Source: Hyphomonas sp. Mor2 (lineage in GTDB: Bacteria > Pseudomonadota > Alphaproteobacteria > Caulobacterales > Hyphomonadaceae). From it: a stretch of 64,000 nucleotides of DNA. This document shows positions 42,174 to 50,177 of the stretch, piece by piece; position 1 is the stretch's first letter, and each line of letters begins with the position of its first letter. The translations under genes and the position numbers were made by a program. Where the stretch lies: NCBI RefSeq assembly GCF_001854405.1, contig NZ_CP017718.1, forward strand, positions 2,418,001 to 2,482,000, read 5' to 3'. The notes under the pieces were generated by a model. It searched no databases. It was not told the origin of the DNA and saw only the letters and a list, made by a program, of their open reading frames with translations.

Positions 42174-43157
42174 ATGGCGGAAACGATGTGGGCTGTTGTG
42201 GTCGAAGATGATGCCCCGCTAAAACTGGCGGATGTCGAGAAGCCGACATGCGGTCCGAATGATGTGCTCGTGGAGATTGTGACGGCGGGACTCAATCGCG
42301 CCGATCTGGTCCAGCGCCACGGCATGTATCCACCGCCGCCCGGTGCGTCCGAGATCATGGGCCTGGAATGTTCAGGGACCGTGGTTGAAATCGGTGCCGA
42401 GGTGACGAACTGGACGGTCGGCGATCGTGTATGCGCGCTCATGGCCGGCGGGGGCTATGCCGAGTTTGCTGTGGTTGACCAGGGCTCGCTGTTCAGAATG
42501 CCGGACAATATGAGCTTCGACCAAGCGGGCGCTCTGCCGGAAGTGATGATGACCGTCTGGGCGAATATTTTCGATCGCTGCCAGTTCAAAGCCGGCGAGA
42601 GCCTGCTCATCCATGGCGGCACCAGTGGTATTGGCACCATGGCGATCCAGATGGCCAAACATGCGGGTGCCGCAAACATCATGATCACAGCCGGCACAGC
42701 CGACAAATGTGCCTATGCCGAACAACTCGGGGCGGACATTGCCATTAATTATCGTGAGCAGGACTTTGAAGAAATTATCCGCGGGGCTGGCGGCGCCGAT
42801 GTCATCCTCGACATGGTGGGCGGGGACTATGTGCAAAAGAACATCTCGGCCGCCAAGGTGGGCGGACGGATCGTCAACATCGCCTATATGCAGGGACCGC
42901 AGGTGCAGCTCAATTTGATGCCGCTGATGCTGAAGCGGCTGGTGCTGACCGGCACAACGCTGCGCGCGCGGCCCAATGCCGACAAGCAGCGCATCCGCGA
43001 CGCGGTCCTGGCTGATTTCTGGCCCGCTGTGCTTTCAGGAAAGATCCAGCCGGTGATCGACACGGTCTACCCGTTCGAGCAGGCCGAGCAGGCGCAGGCG
43101 CATATGGCGAAAGGCGGCCATATCGGCAAAATCCTGCTGTCGCGACAGCAGAGTTAG
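42174..43157 (+). CDS. NAD(P)H:quinone oxidoreductase (PIG3-type zinc-independent MDR)
   Basis: A 327-residue medium-chain reductase: GroES-like N-terminal half (TAGLNRADLVQRHGMYPPPPGASEIMGLECSG) and a Rossmann half with LIHGGTSGIGTMAIQMAKHAGA for NADPH. It lacks the zinc-binding cysteines of alcohol dehydrogenases. The PIG3/TP53I3-like signature RHGMYPPPPGASEIMG is clear. Members reduce ortho-quinones by one electron and are linked to oxidative stress. AGGAGAG sits six bases upstream of ATG 42174. An upstream in-frame extension overlaps the DUF1192 gene and is not real. It shares a divergent region with DUF1192/rcdA. Confidence 0.93.
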   Translation: MAETMWAVVVEDDAPLKLADVEKPTCGPNDVLVEIVTAGLNRADLVQRHGMYPPPPGASEIMGLECSGTVVEIGAEVTNWTVGDRVCALMAGGGYAEFAVVDQGSLFRMPDNMSFDQAGALPEVMMTVWANIFDRCQFKAGESLLIHGGTSGIGTMAIQMAKHAGAANIMITAGTADKCAYAEQLGADIAINYREQDFEEIIRGAGGADVILDMVGGDYVQKNISAAKVGGRIVNIAYMQGPQVQLNLMPLMLKRLVLTGTTLRARPNADKQRIRDAVLADFWPAVLSGKIQPVIDTVYPFEQAEQAQAHMAKGGHIGKILLSRQQS

Positions 43158-43210
43158 GCTTTCAATATCGACCGGCTGGAGCTATAGTGACCGGGTTAGG
43201 TAATTTCATG

Positions 43211-43277
43211 CCAGAAACCTGACCGCCCGAGACCGACGTCTCGGGCGGCCGCATTTCTGGCCTTTGGTCCAAAGGAG
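43211..43277 (+). promoter_or_regulatory. Structured 5' leader of trcR with a hairpin over the ribosome site
   Basis: Two nested stems (CCAGAAA/TTTCTGG at 43211-43217 and 43254-43260; inner CCGCCCGAGA/TCTCGGGCGG at 43223-43232 and 43239-43248) are followed at once by CCTTTG-GTC-CAAAGG (43261-43266, 43270-43275). The right arm of the last hairpin covers most of the AAAGGAG ribosome site (43271-43277) of trcR. A TATAGT at 43182-43187 could be the -10. The larger hairpin could also act as 3' protection for the upstream gene, but no T-run follows. Confidence 0.45.
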
Positions 43278-43283
43278 CACCCC

Positions 43284-43976
43284 ATGGCCGATATTCTGAT
43301 GCCCAAGGCCACCGCGGTTTGGCTGATCGACAACACAACGCTGACTTTCGATCAGATCGCTGACCTGTGCGGCCTGCACCACCTGGAAGTCAAAGGCATT
43401 GCCGATGGCGATGTGGCTGAGAATATGCGCGGCGTGGATCCGATCTCTGGCGGCGAGCTGACCCGCGAGGAAATCCAGAAGGGTGAAGACGATCCTGATT
43501 ATCGCCTGAAAACGGCGCCATCCAAGATCGCGCATATCCCGCAGCCAAAACGCAAAGGGGCCCGCTACACGCCGGTCGCTCGCCGCGGCGACAAGCCGGA
43601 TGCGATCGCCTGGTTCATCCGCAACCACCCTGAGGTGACCGATCCACAAATCTCCAAACTGATCGGTACGACCAAGGCGACGATCACCAATGTCCGCGAC
43701 AAGACCCACTGGAACAGCCAGAACATCAAGCCGGTCGATCCGGTCACGCTGGGCTTGTGCTCGCAGATCGAGCTGGACGAAGTGATCGCCAAGGCCTCCA
43801 GCCGCCGTCGCAAGATGGATGCTGAAAAAGCCGCGCAGGAGGAAGGTCCAGGCCTCGCCCCTGCTGAAGCTGTTGAACAGTCTGACGCCCCAGCCGATCC
43901 GTTCGAAACGCCGGCCCCGGAAAGCGATGCCAGCGAGCCGTCAGCAGACGACGTGTTCAGCGCCTTCAAATCCTAG
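43284..43976 (+). CDS. trcR: TrcR (DUF1013), alphaproteobacterial cell-cycle regulator
   Basis: A 230-residue protein: MADILMPKATAVWLIDNTTLTFDQIADLCGLHHLEVKGIADG at the N-terminus, a helix-turn-helix-like part (PEVTDPQISKLIGTTKATITNVRDK), then a disordered acidic/proline tail (DPFETPAPESDASEPS). This is the DUF1013 layout, found only in alphaproteobacteria and named TrcR for an essential RNA-polymerase-associated cell-cycle regulator in Caulobacter-like bacteria. It lies between the quinone oxidoreductase and truB genes, near rcdA. Ribosome site AAAGGAG, probably partly masked by an RNA hairpin. Confidence 0.92.
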   Translation: MADILMPKATAVWLIDNTTLTFDQIADLCGLHHLEVKGIADGDVAENMRGVDPISGGELTREEIQKGEDDPDYRLKTAPSKIAHIPQPKRKGARYTPVARRGDKPDAIAWFIRNHPEVTDPQISKLIGTTKATITNVRDKTHWNSQNIKPVDPVTLGLCSQIELDEVIAKASSRRRKMDAEKAAQEEGPGLAPAEAVEQSDAPADPFETPAPESDASEPSADDVFSAFKS

Positions 43977-44052
43977 TCGCGTATCGCGCGTCTGATCTCA
44001 ATTCTCGTTCCGTCTGCGTCCGATCCGCGGCGGTCACGTATGGGGTAGCCTC

Positions 44053-44997
44053 ATGGGCAGACAAAGAAAACGCAAAGGCGATCCGGTCCATGGCTGGCTC
44101 GCGGTCGACAAGCCTGTCGATGTCTCATCGACTCGCGTGGTGAGCATTCTGAAGCGCTTGTACAACGCCCAGAAAGCCGGTCACGGTGGAACGCTGGACC
44201 CGCTCGCAGATGGCATCCTGCCGATCGCGTTCGGAGAAGCGACCAAGACCGCGCAATGGGCGATGGATTGCGACAAGGAATATGTCTTCACCATCGAATG
44301 GGGCAGCTCGACCGCCAGTCAGGACAAGGAAGGTGAGGTCATTGCCAGCTCGGATGTCCGTCCGACTCGAGCGCAGATTGAAGCGACACTCCCGGAATTC
44401 ATCGGCGACATTCAGCAGGTCCCGCCAAAATACTCCGCCATCAAGGTCGATGGCGAGCGGGCTTATGATCTCGCCAGAGACGGCGAAACCTTCGAGATCC
44501 CCTCGCGCGAAGTGACAGTGTATGAAGCCGAACTGGTGAACGTTGCCGACCAAGATCATGCGACCTTCCGGGTGGTCTCTGGGAAAGGTTTCTATATCCG
44601 CGCGCTGGCCCGCGATCTCGCTGCCGCGCTCGGCGCCGAAGGCCATGTCAGCCAGCTGCGCCGGACCCGCGTCGGGGCTCTGGATGCGAGCAATTCTGTG
44701 TCTCTGGCAGAGCTGGAGTCTTTGGCCGAAGACAAGGAGACCTTGCTGGGCCACCTCCTGCCGCTGGAAACCGTCCTTGATGATGTCCCCTTAATCGAGA
44801 TTGACGCCGGTGATGCGGCGGCCCTCAAACAAGGCCGGGAAATCGTCTTGCTGCCGCATCTGGTCGAGCAATGGCGCGCAGACGCGGCGCAGTTCGAGTC
44901 TGATCGCCTGGCCCTGACGCAGACGGACGGCAAAGCGATTGCACTGGGCGAAGTGCGCGCGGGGCGGTTCCAGCCCAAGAAAGTGTTTCAGCTTTAG
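44053..44997 (+). CDS. truB: tRNA pseudouridine-55 synthase TruB
   Basis: A 314-residue TruB. The catalytic motif GHGGTLDPLADGIL contains Asp49, and HGWLAVDKPVDVSSTRVV and KGFYIRALARDLAAALG are the other family signatures; the C-terminus holds a PUA-like end (GKAIALGEVRAGRFQPKKVF). It makes pseudouridine 55 in the T-loop of nearly all tRNAs. In many genomes truB follows rbfA/infB and precedes rpsO; here it lies alone between trcR and ugd, so the usual cluster is split. Start ATG 44053, after GGGGTAGCCTC. Confidence 0.97.
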   Translation: MGRQRKRKGDPVHGWLAVDKPVDVSSTRVVSILKRLYNAQKAGHGGTLDPLADGILPIAFGEATKTAQWAMDCDKEYVFTIEWGSSTASQDKEGEVIASSDVRPTRAQIEATLPEFIGDIQQVPPKYSAIKVDGERAYDLARDGETFEIPSREVTVYEAELVNVADQDHATFRVVSGKGFYIRALARDLAAALGAEGHVSQLRRTRVGALDASNSVSLAELESLAEDKETLLGHLLPLETVLDDVPLIEIDAGDAAALKQGREIVLLPHLVEQWRADAAQFESDRLALTQTDGKAIALGEVRAGRFQPKKVFQL

Positions 44998-45088
44998 CCC
45001 ATTCTGCCCCGGCAGACTTGACCGGAGGGAACAAAAATTGCACCAGTCCCGCTCATCTCAGGGGCGCGAGTAATCAAGAGGTAGTTCC

Positions 45089-46393
45089 ATGCGTGTTGCA
45101 ATGATTGGTACAGGCTATGTCGGCCTGGTCAGCGGAGCCTGTTTTGCAGATTTTGGCCACGTCGTGACCTGTGTCGACAAGGATGCGAGCAAGATCGATC
45201 GCCTGCATCAGAACATCATGCCGATCTACGAGCCAGGACTCGACACCCTGGTCGAGAAGAACGTCAAGGAAGAGCGCCTCTTCTTCACCACCGATGCCAA
45301 GGAAGCAATCGCTGACGCGGACGCGGTGTTCATCGCTGTGGGCACGCCGTCGCGCCGCGGCGATGGTCATGCGGACTTGTCCTATGTCTATGCCGCCGCC
45401 GAAGAAATTGCCGAACTGATGGACGGGTTCACCGTCATCGTGACGAAATCAACCGTGCCGGTTGGCACCGGCGATGAGGTCGAGGAGATCATCCGCAAGA
45501 AACGCCCGGATGCCGATTTTGCAGTCGTCTCAAACCCGGAATTCCTGCGCGAAGGCGCGGCCATCAAGGATTTCAAGATCCCCGACCGCGTCGTCGTCGG
45601 CACCGACAGCGAACGCGCCCGCGAGCTGATGCGCGAGCTGTACCGCCCACTCTTCCTCAACGAGACCCCGATCCTGTTCACGGCGCGGCGGACCTCAGAG
45701 TTGATCAAGTATGCGGCAAACGCCTTCCTGGCCGTGAAGATCACTTTCATCAACGAGATGGCCGACCTGTGCGAAGCGGTTGGCGCAAACGTGCAGGAAG
45801 TGTCGCGCGGCATTGGCCTCGATGGCCGGATTGGCGCCAAGTTCCTGAATGCCGGCCCCGGTTATGGCGGCTCCTGCTTCCCGAAAGATACGCTGGCCCT
45901 GACCAAAACCGCGAATGATCATGACTCGCCGGTGCGGATCGTGGACACCGTGGTTGAGGTCAACGCCTCCCGCAAGAAAGCCATGGCAAGCAAGGTCATC
46001 AAGGCCATGGGGGGGGACGTCTCCGGTAAGACAATCGGCGTCCTCGGCCTGGCGTTCAAGCAGAATACAGATGATATGCGCGACGCGCCGAGCCTCGATA
46101 TTGTTCCGGCATTGATTGAAGCAGGCGCCACGATCAAAGCGTATGATCCGGAAGCGATGGAAGAAGCCGCCAAGCTGATGGATGGTCTCAACTATGCTGA
46201 AAACGCGTATGAAGCGGTCGACGGCGCCGACGCGATGATCATTCTGACCGAATGGGATCAATTCCGGGCGCTGGACCTGGAGCGAATCAAGGCATCTCTG
46301 AAGAGCGACATTGTTGTCGATCTACGCAATATTTACAGCCCGGAAGATATGGCCAAACGCGGATTTGAATACACCTCGATCGGACGGCCATAA
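45089..46393 (+). CDS. ugd: UDP-glucose 6-dehydrogenase
   Basis: A 434-residue enzyme with the NAD loop MIGTGYVGLVSGACFADFGH, the substrate region FLNAGPGYGGSCFPKDTLAL carrying the catalytic Cys263, and a C-terminal UDP-binding half (LGLAFKQNTDDMRDAPSLDI). It oxidises UDP-glucose to UDP-glucuronate in two steps, supplying uronic acid for capsule, exopolysaccharide or glycolipid. AAGAGG lies seven bases before the ATG. It is followed 30 bp downstream by the transaldolase-like gene, so the two may be co-transcribed. No other polysaccharide gene is beside it. Confidence 0.96.
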   Translation: MRVAMIGTGYVGLVSGACFADFGHVVTCVDKDASKIDRLHQNIMPIYEPGLDTLVEKNVKEERLFFTTDAKEAIADADAVFIAVGTPSRRGDGHADLSYVYAAAEEIAELMDGFTVIVTKSTVPVGTGDEVEEIIRKKRPDADFAVVSNPEFLREGAAIKDFKIPDRVVVGTDSERARELMRELYRPLFLNETPILFTARRTSELIKYAANAFLAVKITFINEMADLCEAVGANVQEVSRGIGLDGRIGAKFLNAGPGYGGSCFPKDTLALTKTANDHDSPVRIVDTVVEVNASRKKAMASKVIKAMGGDVSGKTIGVLGLAFKQNTDDMRDAPSLDIVPALIEAGATIKAYDPEAMEEAAKLMDGLNYAENAYEAVDGADAMIILTEWDQFRALDLERIKASLKSDIVVDLRNIYSPEDMAKRGFEYTSIGRP

Positions 46394-46423
46394 GACCTCC
46401 CCTAAATCACTGGAGCCCCAGCC

Positions 46424-47074
46424 ATGAAATTCTTTGTCGACACCGCCGACACGGCAGAAATCAAGGAGCTGGCAGCGACCGGACTGATTGACGGCGTTAC
46501 GACGAATCCCTCCCTGATCACCAAGTCAGGCCGGGACTTCAAGGAAGTCATCGCCGAGATTTGCGACCTGACAGACGGCCATGTCAGCGCCGAAGTCGTC
46601 GCGACCGAGTGGGATGCCATGGTCGCTGAAGGCAAGAAACTGCAAGCCATTGCCTCCAACGTGGCGGTCAAGCTGCCGCTGACCATGGACGGATTGCGGG
46701 CGTGCCACGAGCTCTCGAATATGGGCACCGCGGTGAATGTCACTCTGTGCTTCTCGGCCAATCAGGCCTTGCTGGCGGCGAAGGCCGGCGCCGCCTATAT
46801 CTCGCCCTTTATCGGACGACTCGATGATATCAATATCGATGGCATGGAACTGATCGAAGAGATTCGCCAGATCTATGACAATTACATGTTCGAGACCGAG
46901 ATCCTCGCCGCCTCCATCCGCAGCGCCAATCACGTCAAACTGTCCGCATTGGCCGGAGCCGACGTTGCAACCGTGCCGCCAAACGTGCTCAAGGGCCTCG
47001 CCAATCACCCGCTGACAGACAAGGGCCTCGCCGCGTTCCTGGCCGATGCCGAAAAAGGCGGTGTGAAAGTCTAA
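46424..47074 (+). CDS. fsa: Fructose-6-phosphate aldolase / transaldolase-like protein
   Basis: A 216-residue short transaldolase of the FSA/TalC subgroup: [32 protein letters not shown] at the N-terminus, the Schiff-base lysine in [11 protein letters not shown] (Lys about 86), and [19 protein letters not shown] later. The short length separates it from the 320-residue TalB. Members either cleave fructose-6-phosphate or act as transaldolase in the pentose phosphate pathway; in alphaproteobacteria transaldolase is the usual reading. It follows ugd closely. After it, the 200 bp to nrdB contain inverted repeats. Confidence 0.93.
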   Translation: MKFFVDTADTAEIKELAATGLIDGVTTNPSLITKSGRDFKEVIAEICDLTDGHVSAEVVATEWDAMVAEGKKLQAIASNVAVKLPLTMDGLRACHELSNMGTAVNVTLCFSANQALLAAKAGAAYISPFIGRLDDINIDGMELIEEIRQIYDNYMFETEILAASIRSANHVKLSALAGADVATVPPNVLKGLANHPLTDKGLAAFLADAEKGGVKV

Positions 47075-47121
47075 GCGACCGCACTCAATCTCGGCATCCG
47101 GCTTTGCCAACGCAAGTTGGC

Positions 47122-47179
47122 ACCCATGGCGGCTGGCTGATGACTCTCTCAACCGCCATGGGTCCTGACTTTCGTCAGG
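47122..47179. repeat. Intergenic inverted repeat with adjoining hairpin
   Basis: An 11-bp perfect inverted repeat (ACCCATGGCGG / CCGCCATGGGT; 47122-47132 and 47153-47163) is followed directly by CCTGAC-TTTC-GTCAGG (47164-47179). It lies in the 202-bp gap between the convergent fsa and nrdB genes. No T-run follows either stem; it may be a dispersed palindromic unit or a transcript-end structure. Confidence 0.55.
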
Positions 47180-47276
47180 AAGGCGGGAATCGGGATTTGC
47201 CCTCAATGTAGGCGCAAGATCTGGTAATGCCCCTCGAACCAAGTCCGAAGGAGCATCAAGAACAGAGGCTGCCGCC

Positions 47277-48305
47277 TTAGCTCGCCAGCACCGTTTGCGG
47301 TTTGCGCTTGTCGAACATGGACCAGACACCAGCGTCGCCATGCCAGTCGCCTTGGGTCGCGCCTTTCGAATATTCAGTCGCCCGGGCTTCGAAGAAATTC
47401 GCATGCTCGACCCCGTTGAGGATCTCGGTCAGCCACGGAATTGGGTGTTGGTCGACGCCGAAGATCGGATCCAGCTTGAGCTGGCCCATGCGCCAATCAG
47501 CGATATAGCGGATATATTGCTGGATATCTTCCGGTGTCATGCCTTCGACTTCACCGGCTTCGAAGGCGAGATCGATGAATTTGTCCTCCAGCTTCACAAC
47601 CGTCTCGCACGCCTCGCGAATACGGTTTTTGACGCGTGTGTTCAGCGCGTCGGTCTCGGCCGCAAAGGTGTGGAAGAGTTTCATCATGCCTTCGCAGTGC
47701 AGCGACTCATCGCGCACCGACCAGGACACAATCTGCCCCATGCCCTTCATCTTGTTGAAGCGCGGGAAGTTCATCAGCATGGCAAAGGACGCAAATAGCT
47801 GCAGACCTTCGGTAAAGCCACCAAACACCGCCATGGAGGTCAGGATATCTTCCTCGGTGTCGGTGCCGAACTGGCCGAGATAATCATGTTTGGCCGCCAT
47901 TTCCTCATACTCCATGAAGGCGGAGAACTCAGAATCCGGCATGCCGATCGTCTCGAGTAGCAGCGCATAGGCGGCAATGTGCACCGTCTCCATGTTCGAG
48001 AACGCGGCCAGCATCATGCGCACCTCAACCGGCTTAAACAGCGGCATATAGTGTTCCATGTAATTGGCGCCGACTTCGACATCGGATTGGGTGAAGAATC
48101 GGAAGATCTGGGTCAGCAAATTGCGCTCTTTATCATTGAGCTTGTTGACCCAGTCCTTGCAGTCCTCGCCGAGCGGGACTTCTTCCGGCAGCCAGTGCAC
48201 TTGCTGTTGCAGTTTCCAGAAATCGTACGCCCACGCATAGCGGAAAGGCTTATAGGATTTCGATGGTGTCATCAGTCCGGGAAGTTTCATTATACCGTCG
48301 GCCAT
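47277..48305 (-). CDS. nrdB: Class I ribonucleotide reductase beta subunit (radical-generating)
   Basis: A 342-residue R2 protein. Iron ligands and radical tyrosine are visible: Asp in FTQSDVEVGANY, Glu and His with the tyrosine four residues on in NMETVHIAAYALLLE, Glu in GGFTEGLQLF, and Glu/His in RDESLHCEGM. The C-terminus that docks into NrdA is the last ~25 residues (DKRKPQTVLAS). It generates the tyrosyl radical needed for reduction of ribonucleotides. No ATP-cone is fused at the N-terminus. An NrdR box lies 26 bp upstream of the start. ATG 48305 has AGGGG eight bases upstream. nrdA is 5.5 kb away. Confidence 0.96.
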   Translation of the reverse strand: MADGIMKLPGLMTPSKSYKPFRYAWAYDFWKLQQQVHWLPEEVPLGEDCKDWVNKLNDKERNLLTQIFRFFTQSDVEVGANYMEHYMPLFKPVEVRMMLAAFSNMETVHIAAYALLLETIGMPDSEFSAFMEYEEMAAKHDYLGQFGTDTEEDILTSMAVFGGFTEGLQLFASFAMLMNFPRFNKMKGMGQIVSWSVRDESLHCEGMMKLFHTFAAETDALNTRVKNRIREACETVVKLEDKFIDLAFEAGEVEGMTPEDIQQYIRYIADWRMGQLKLDPIFGVDQHPIPWLTEILNGVEHANFFEARATEYSKGATQGDWHGDAGVWSMFDKRKPQTVLAS

Positions 48306-48330
48306 AGCATTACCCCTGCAAATCTCATCA

Positions 48331-48346
48331 ACACCATATATAGTGT
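48331..48346 (-). promoter_or_regulatory. NrdR box upstream of nrdB
   Basis: The 16-mer ACACCATATATAGTGT is a near-perfect palindrome matching the NrdR box pattern (ACAC-x-ATAT-x-x-GTGT) 26 bp from the nrdB start. NrdR represses ribonucleotide reductase genes when dATP/ATP is high. A second box at the expected 31-bp spacing is not convincing here. Confidence 0.82.
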
Positions 48347-48456
48347 CTGTAGTCGGCCTTGCACGCAAGATGTATCCTGCGCCCCCGTGTCATTTCTCCA
48401 CAGGCTGCCCACAGGAAATCAGATATTAACCTCGAATCGGAAGGAATGCGCCAGCT

Positions 48457-49053
48457 CTATCCTCGCTTCGCCATTTCCAACGCCTCGGCAATTGCAGCCT
48501 CAAGCGGCGCGATCGCCGAACCACTCCGCACGAGGATCCGAAATCCGGCATAGAGCGCAAGCAGCGCCTGCGCGCGCGCGGCGCGATCAGCCTCTGAGAG
48601 CTGCGGCTGCGCGTCGGATAAAGCCGATTCCAAAGCGCGCCCAAGTTGCTCAAATCCAGTCCGTACCTGAGCCTTCGTATCCTCGTCGAGATCGGCCTGG
48701 TCAGCAGACGCGTTGCACAGGAAACATCCGGTGCGATCCTGCGCCTGCGCGGCTCTCAGAGGCGCCGTGAGGAAGGCCTCGATCCGGTCGAGCGGCGGGC
48801 TCGTCTCATCTCTCAGTGCCCGTGCCGCGTCAGCCACGACATCACTATGGTACTGCGCCAGGGCGTTCAGATACATCGACCGCTTGTCGCCGAACGCAGC
48901 GTACAGGCTCGCTTTGCGCAACCCGGTTTCAGCCATGATGTCCGACAAGGACACTCCCTCGAACCCGTTCGACCAGAACAGCATCATGATTTTGCGCAGC
49001 ATTTCGGTGTCATCGAACTCGCGCGGACGCCCTGGCATTTTTTGATCACGCAT
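48457..49053 (-). CDS. TetR-family transcriptional regulator
   Basis: A 198-residue regulator: N-terminal TetR helix-turn-helix (RPREFDDTEMLRKIMMLFWSNGFEGVSLSDIMAETGLRKASLYAAFGDKRSMYLNAL) and an all-helical ligand domain with two closely placed cysteines (DRTGCFLCNAS), which may sense electrophiles. The ATG at 49053 is preceded by TAGGAGA. It is divergent from the DUF417 gene; the 123-bp gap contains two near-identical palindromes (GACCGATCGGTC and GACCGATTGGTC) that are probably its operators. It should repress itself and the DUF417-to-NTF2 genes. The C-terminus is the normal length. Confidence 0.92.
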   Translation of the reverse strand: MRDQKMPGRPREFDDTEMLRKIMMLFWSNGFEGVSLSDIMAETGLRKASLYAAFGDKRSMYLNALAQYHSDVVADAARALRDETSPPLDRIEAFLTAPLRAAQAQDRTGCFLCNASADQADLDEDTKAQVRTGFEQLGRALESALSDAQPQLSEADRAARAQALLALYAGFRILVRSGSAIAPLEAAIAEALEMAKRG

Positions 49054-49073
49054 GTGTGATCTCCTACATTCTT

Positions 49074-49153
49074 GACCGATCGGTCTGTATTTCATATTTC
49101 CAGCATCACGGACGCAGACTGCCCCGTCACACCCAATTAAGGACCGATTGGTC
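49074..49153. promoter_or_regulatory. Paired operator sites for the TetR regulator
   Basis: Two 12-bp palindromes in the divergent region: GACCGATCGGTC (49074-49085, perfect) and GACCGATTGGTC (49142-49153, one mismatch), 68 bp apart. The first lies just upstream of the tetR start, the second 24 bp before the DUF417 start. Both sit within the extended pattern TxGACCGATxGGTCTxTA, typical of TetR operators. Confidence 0.75.
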
Positions 49154-49176
49154 TATAACTAGAAAGGACGCCCGCC

Positions 49177-49686
49177 ATGTCAACCTCAAACACGCTTCTC
49201 GCCGGACAATCTGCAGAAGACCTCAACGCGCTCGCCGACAAGGTCTCTGGCGCCAGCCGCCACGCCATCCGCTTCTCGATTGCCGGTGTGCTCGGCTGGA
49301 TCGGGGCCATGAAGTTCACCGCCTATGAAGCCGGCGCCATTGAAGGCCTGGTCGCGTCCAGTCCGTTCACCAGCTGGTTGTACAGCGTGACCAGCCTGCA
49401 AGGCGCGTCAAACCTGATCGGTTCGGTCGAGATCCTGACGGCGCTGGCGCTCGTGGTTGGCCTCAAGTCCGCGCGTATTGGATTGCTGGGCGCACTGGCC
49501 GCGGCATTCACCTTTCTGCTCACCTTCAGCTTTCTATTCACCGCACCCGGTTGGGAAGCGAGCCTCGGTGGGTTCCCAGCGCTCTCCGTTGTGCCGGGCC
49601 AGTTCTTGTTGAAAGACGCTGTACTGTTTGCCGGGGCGCTGTTTCTGGCTGGCCATGAGCTACGCCGGATCGCCGACGACGTCTAA
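49177..49686 (+). CDS. DUF417 (YkgB-like) membrane protein
   Basis: A 169-residue protein with four predicted membrane helices: IRFSIAGVLGWIGAMKF, ASNLIGSVEILTALALVVGL, LLGALAAAFTFLLTFSFLF and FLLKDAVLFAGALFLAG. The DUF417/YkgB signature is KFTAYEAGAIEGLVASSPFTSWLY near residues 47-70, with PGQFLLKD later. The family is often induced by reactive chlorine or electrophile stress (E. coli RclC is a member). It heads the group controlled by the divergent TetR. AAAGGA lies upstream. The next gene starts 59 bp later. Confidence 0.9.
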   Translation: MSTSNTLLAGQSAEDLNALADKVSGASRHAIRFSIAGVLGWIGAMKFTAYEAGAIEGLVASSPFTSWLYSVTSLQGASNLIGSVEILTALALVVGLKSARIGLLGALAAAFTFLLTFSFLFTAPGWEASLGGFPALSVVPGQFLLKDAVLFAGALFLAGHELRRIADDV

Positions 49687-49745
49687 CCCCCCCTCGCCCG
49701 CAGGCCGGACCTGTTTGGTCTGCGGGCCCATGAAAGGCTCCCATC

Positions 49746-49856
49746 ATGATCCATCACACGTCTTTTACCCGCTACATCTCACTCGGCCTGCTCGGCGCGC
49801 TTGCCGCCATGGTCTGGGCCATCGCCCTCACCGAGCAGACGTCACTCTACGCATAG
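49746..49856 (+). CDS. 36-residue single-helix membrane microprotein
   Basis: The reading frame encodes 36 residues starting MIHHTSFTRYISLGLLG, with one hydrophobic helix (ISLGLLGALAAMVWAIAL) and a short polar end (TEQTSLYA). AAAGG sits nine bases before the ATG. It lies between DUF417 and glutaredoxin on the same strand, 59 bp after the first and 37 bp before the second, so it is probably translated as part of that operon. The protein is too short for family recognition. Coding status rests on the ribosome site, the spacing and the regular membrane segment. Confidence 0.6.
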   Translation: MIHHTSFTRYISLGLLGALAAMVWAIALTEQTSLYA

Positions 49857-49893
49857 GAAGGCAGGCGTCCGACGCCTGAATCAGGAGAATCTC

Positions 49894-50166
49894 ATGCCTC
49901 ATATCTTGCTCTATACGATGGGCCACTGCCCTTACTGCCGCCGCGCCAAGGCATTGCTGCGCGACAAAGGCATTCGCGACTGGGAAGAATACGATCTTGA
50001 AAATGTCCCCCATAAACGCGCCGAAATGATCACCCGGTCGGGCGGACGTCGGACCGTGCCGCAGATTTTCATTGGCGACACGCATGTCGGCGGCGCCGAT
50101 GACCTCTTTGCGCTCGAGGCCGCAGGTGGTCTCGACGCCTTGCTTCAACTTGAACCCCAATCCTGA
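49894..50166 (+). CDS. grxC: Glutaredoxin 3 type
   Basis: A 90-residue glutaredoxin with active site HCPYC (Cys12, Cys15), the cis-proline motif RTVPQIFIGDTHVGGADDLFALE and a full-length fold. It reduces disulfides and glutathione adducts using glutathione. AGGAG lies seven bases before the ATG at 49894; the reading frame continues upstream but without a supported start. It is downstream of the microprotein and 11 bp upstream of the NTF2-like gene, so the three are coupled. Confidence 0.95.
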   Translation: MPHILLYTMGHCPYCRRAKALLRDKGIRDWEEYDLENVPHKRAEMITRSGGRRTVPQIFIGDTHVGGADDLFALEAAGGLDALLQLEPQS

Positions 50167-50177
50167 GGAACAAACAG

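Noticed and set aside
43150..43260. Rho-independent terminator of the quinone oxidoreductase gene
   Set aside because: The strong hairpin at 43223-43248 is not followed by a T-run and leads straight into the trcR ribosome-site hairpin, so a leader structure fits better.
48347..48380. Second NrdR box upstream of nrdB
   Set aside because: At the expected 31-bp spacing the sequence (CACGCAAGATGTATCC region) keeps too few box positions to call.
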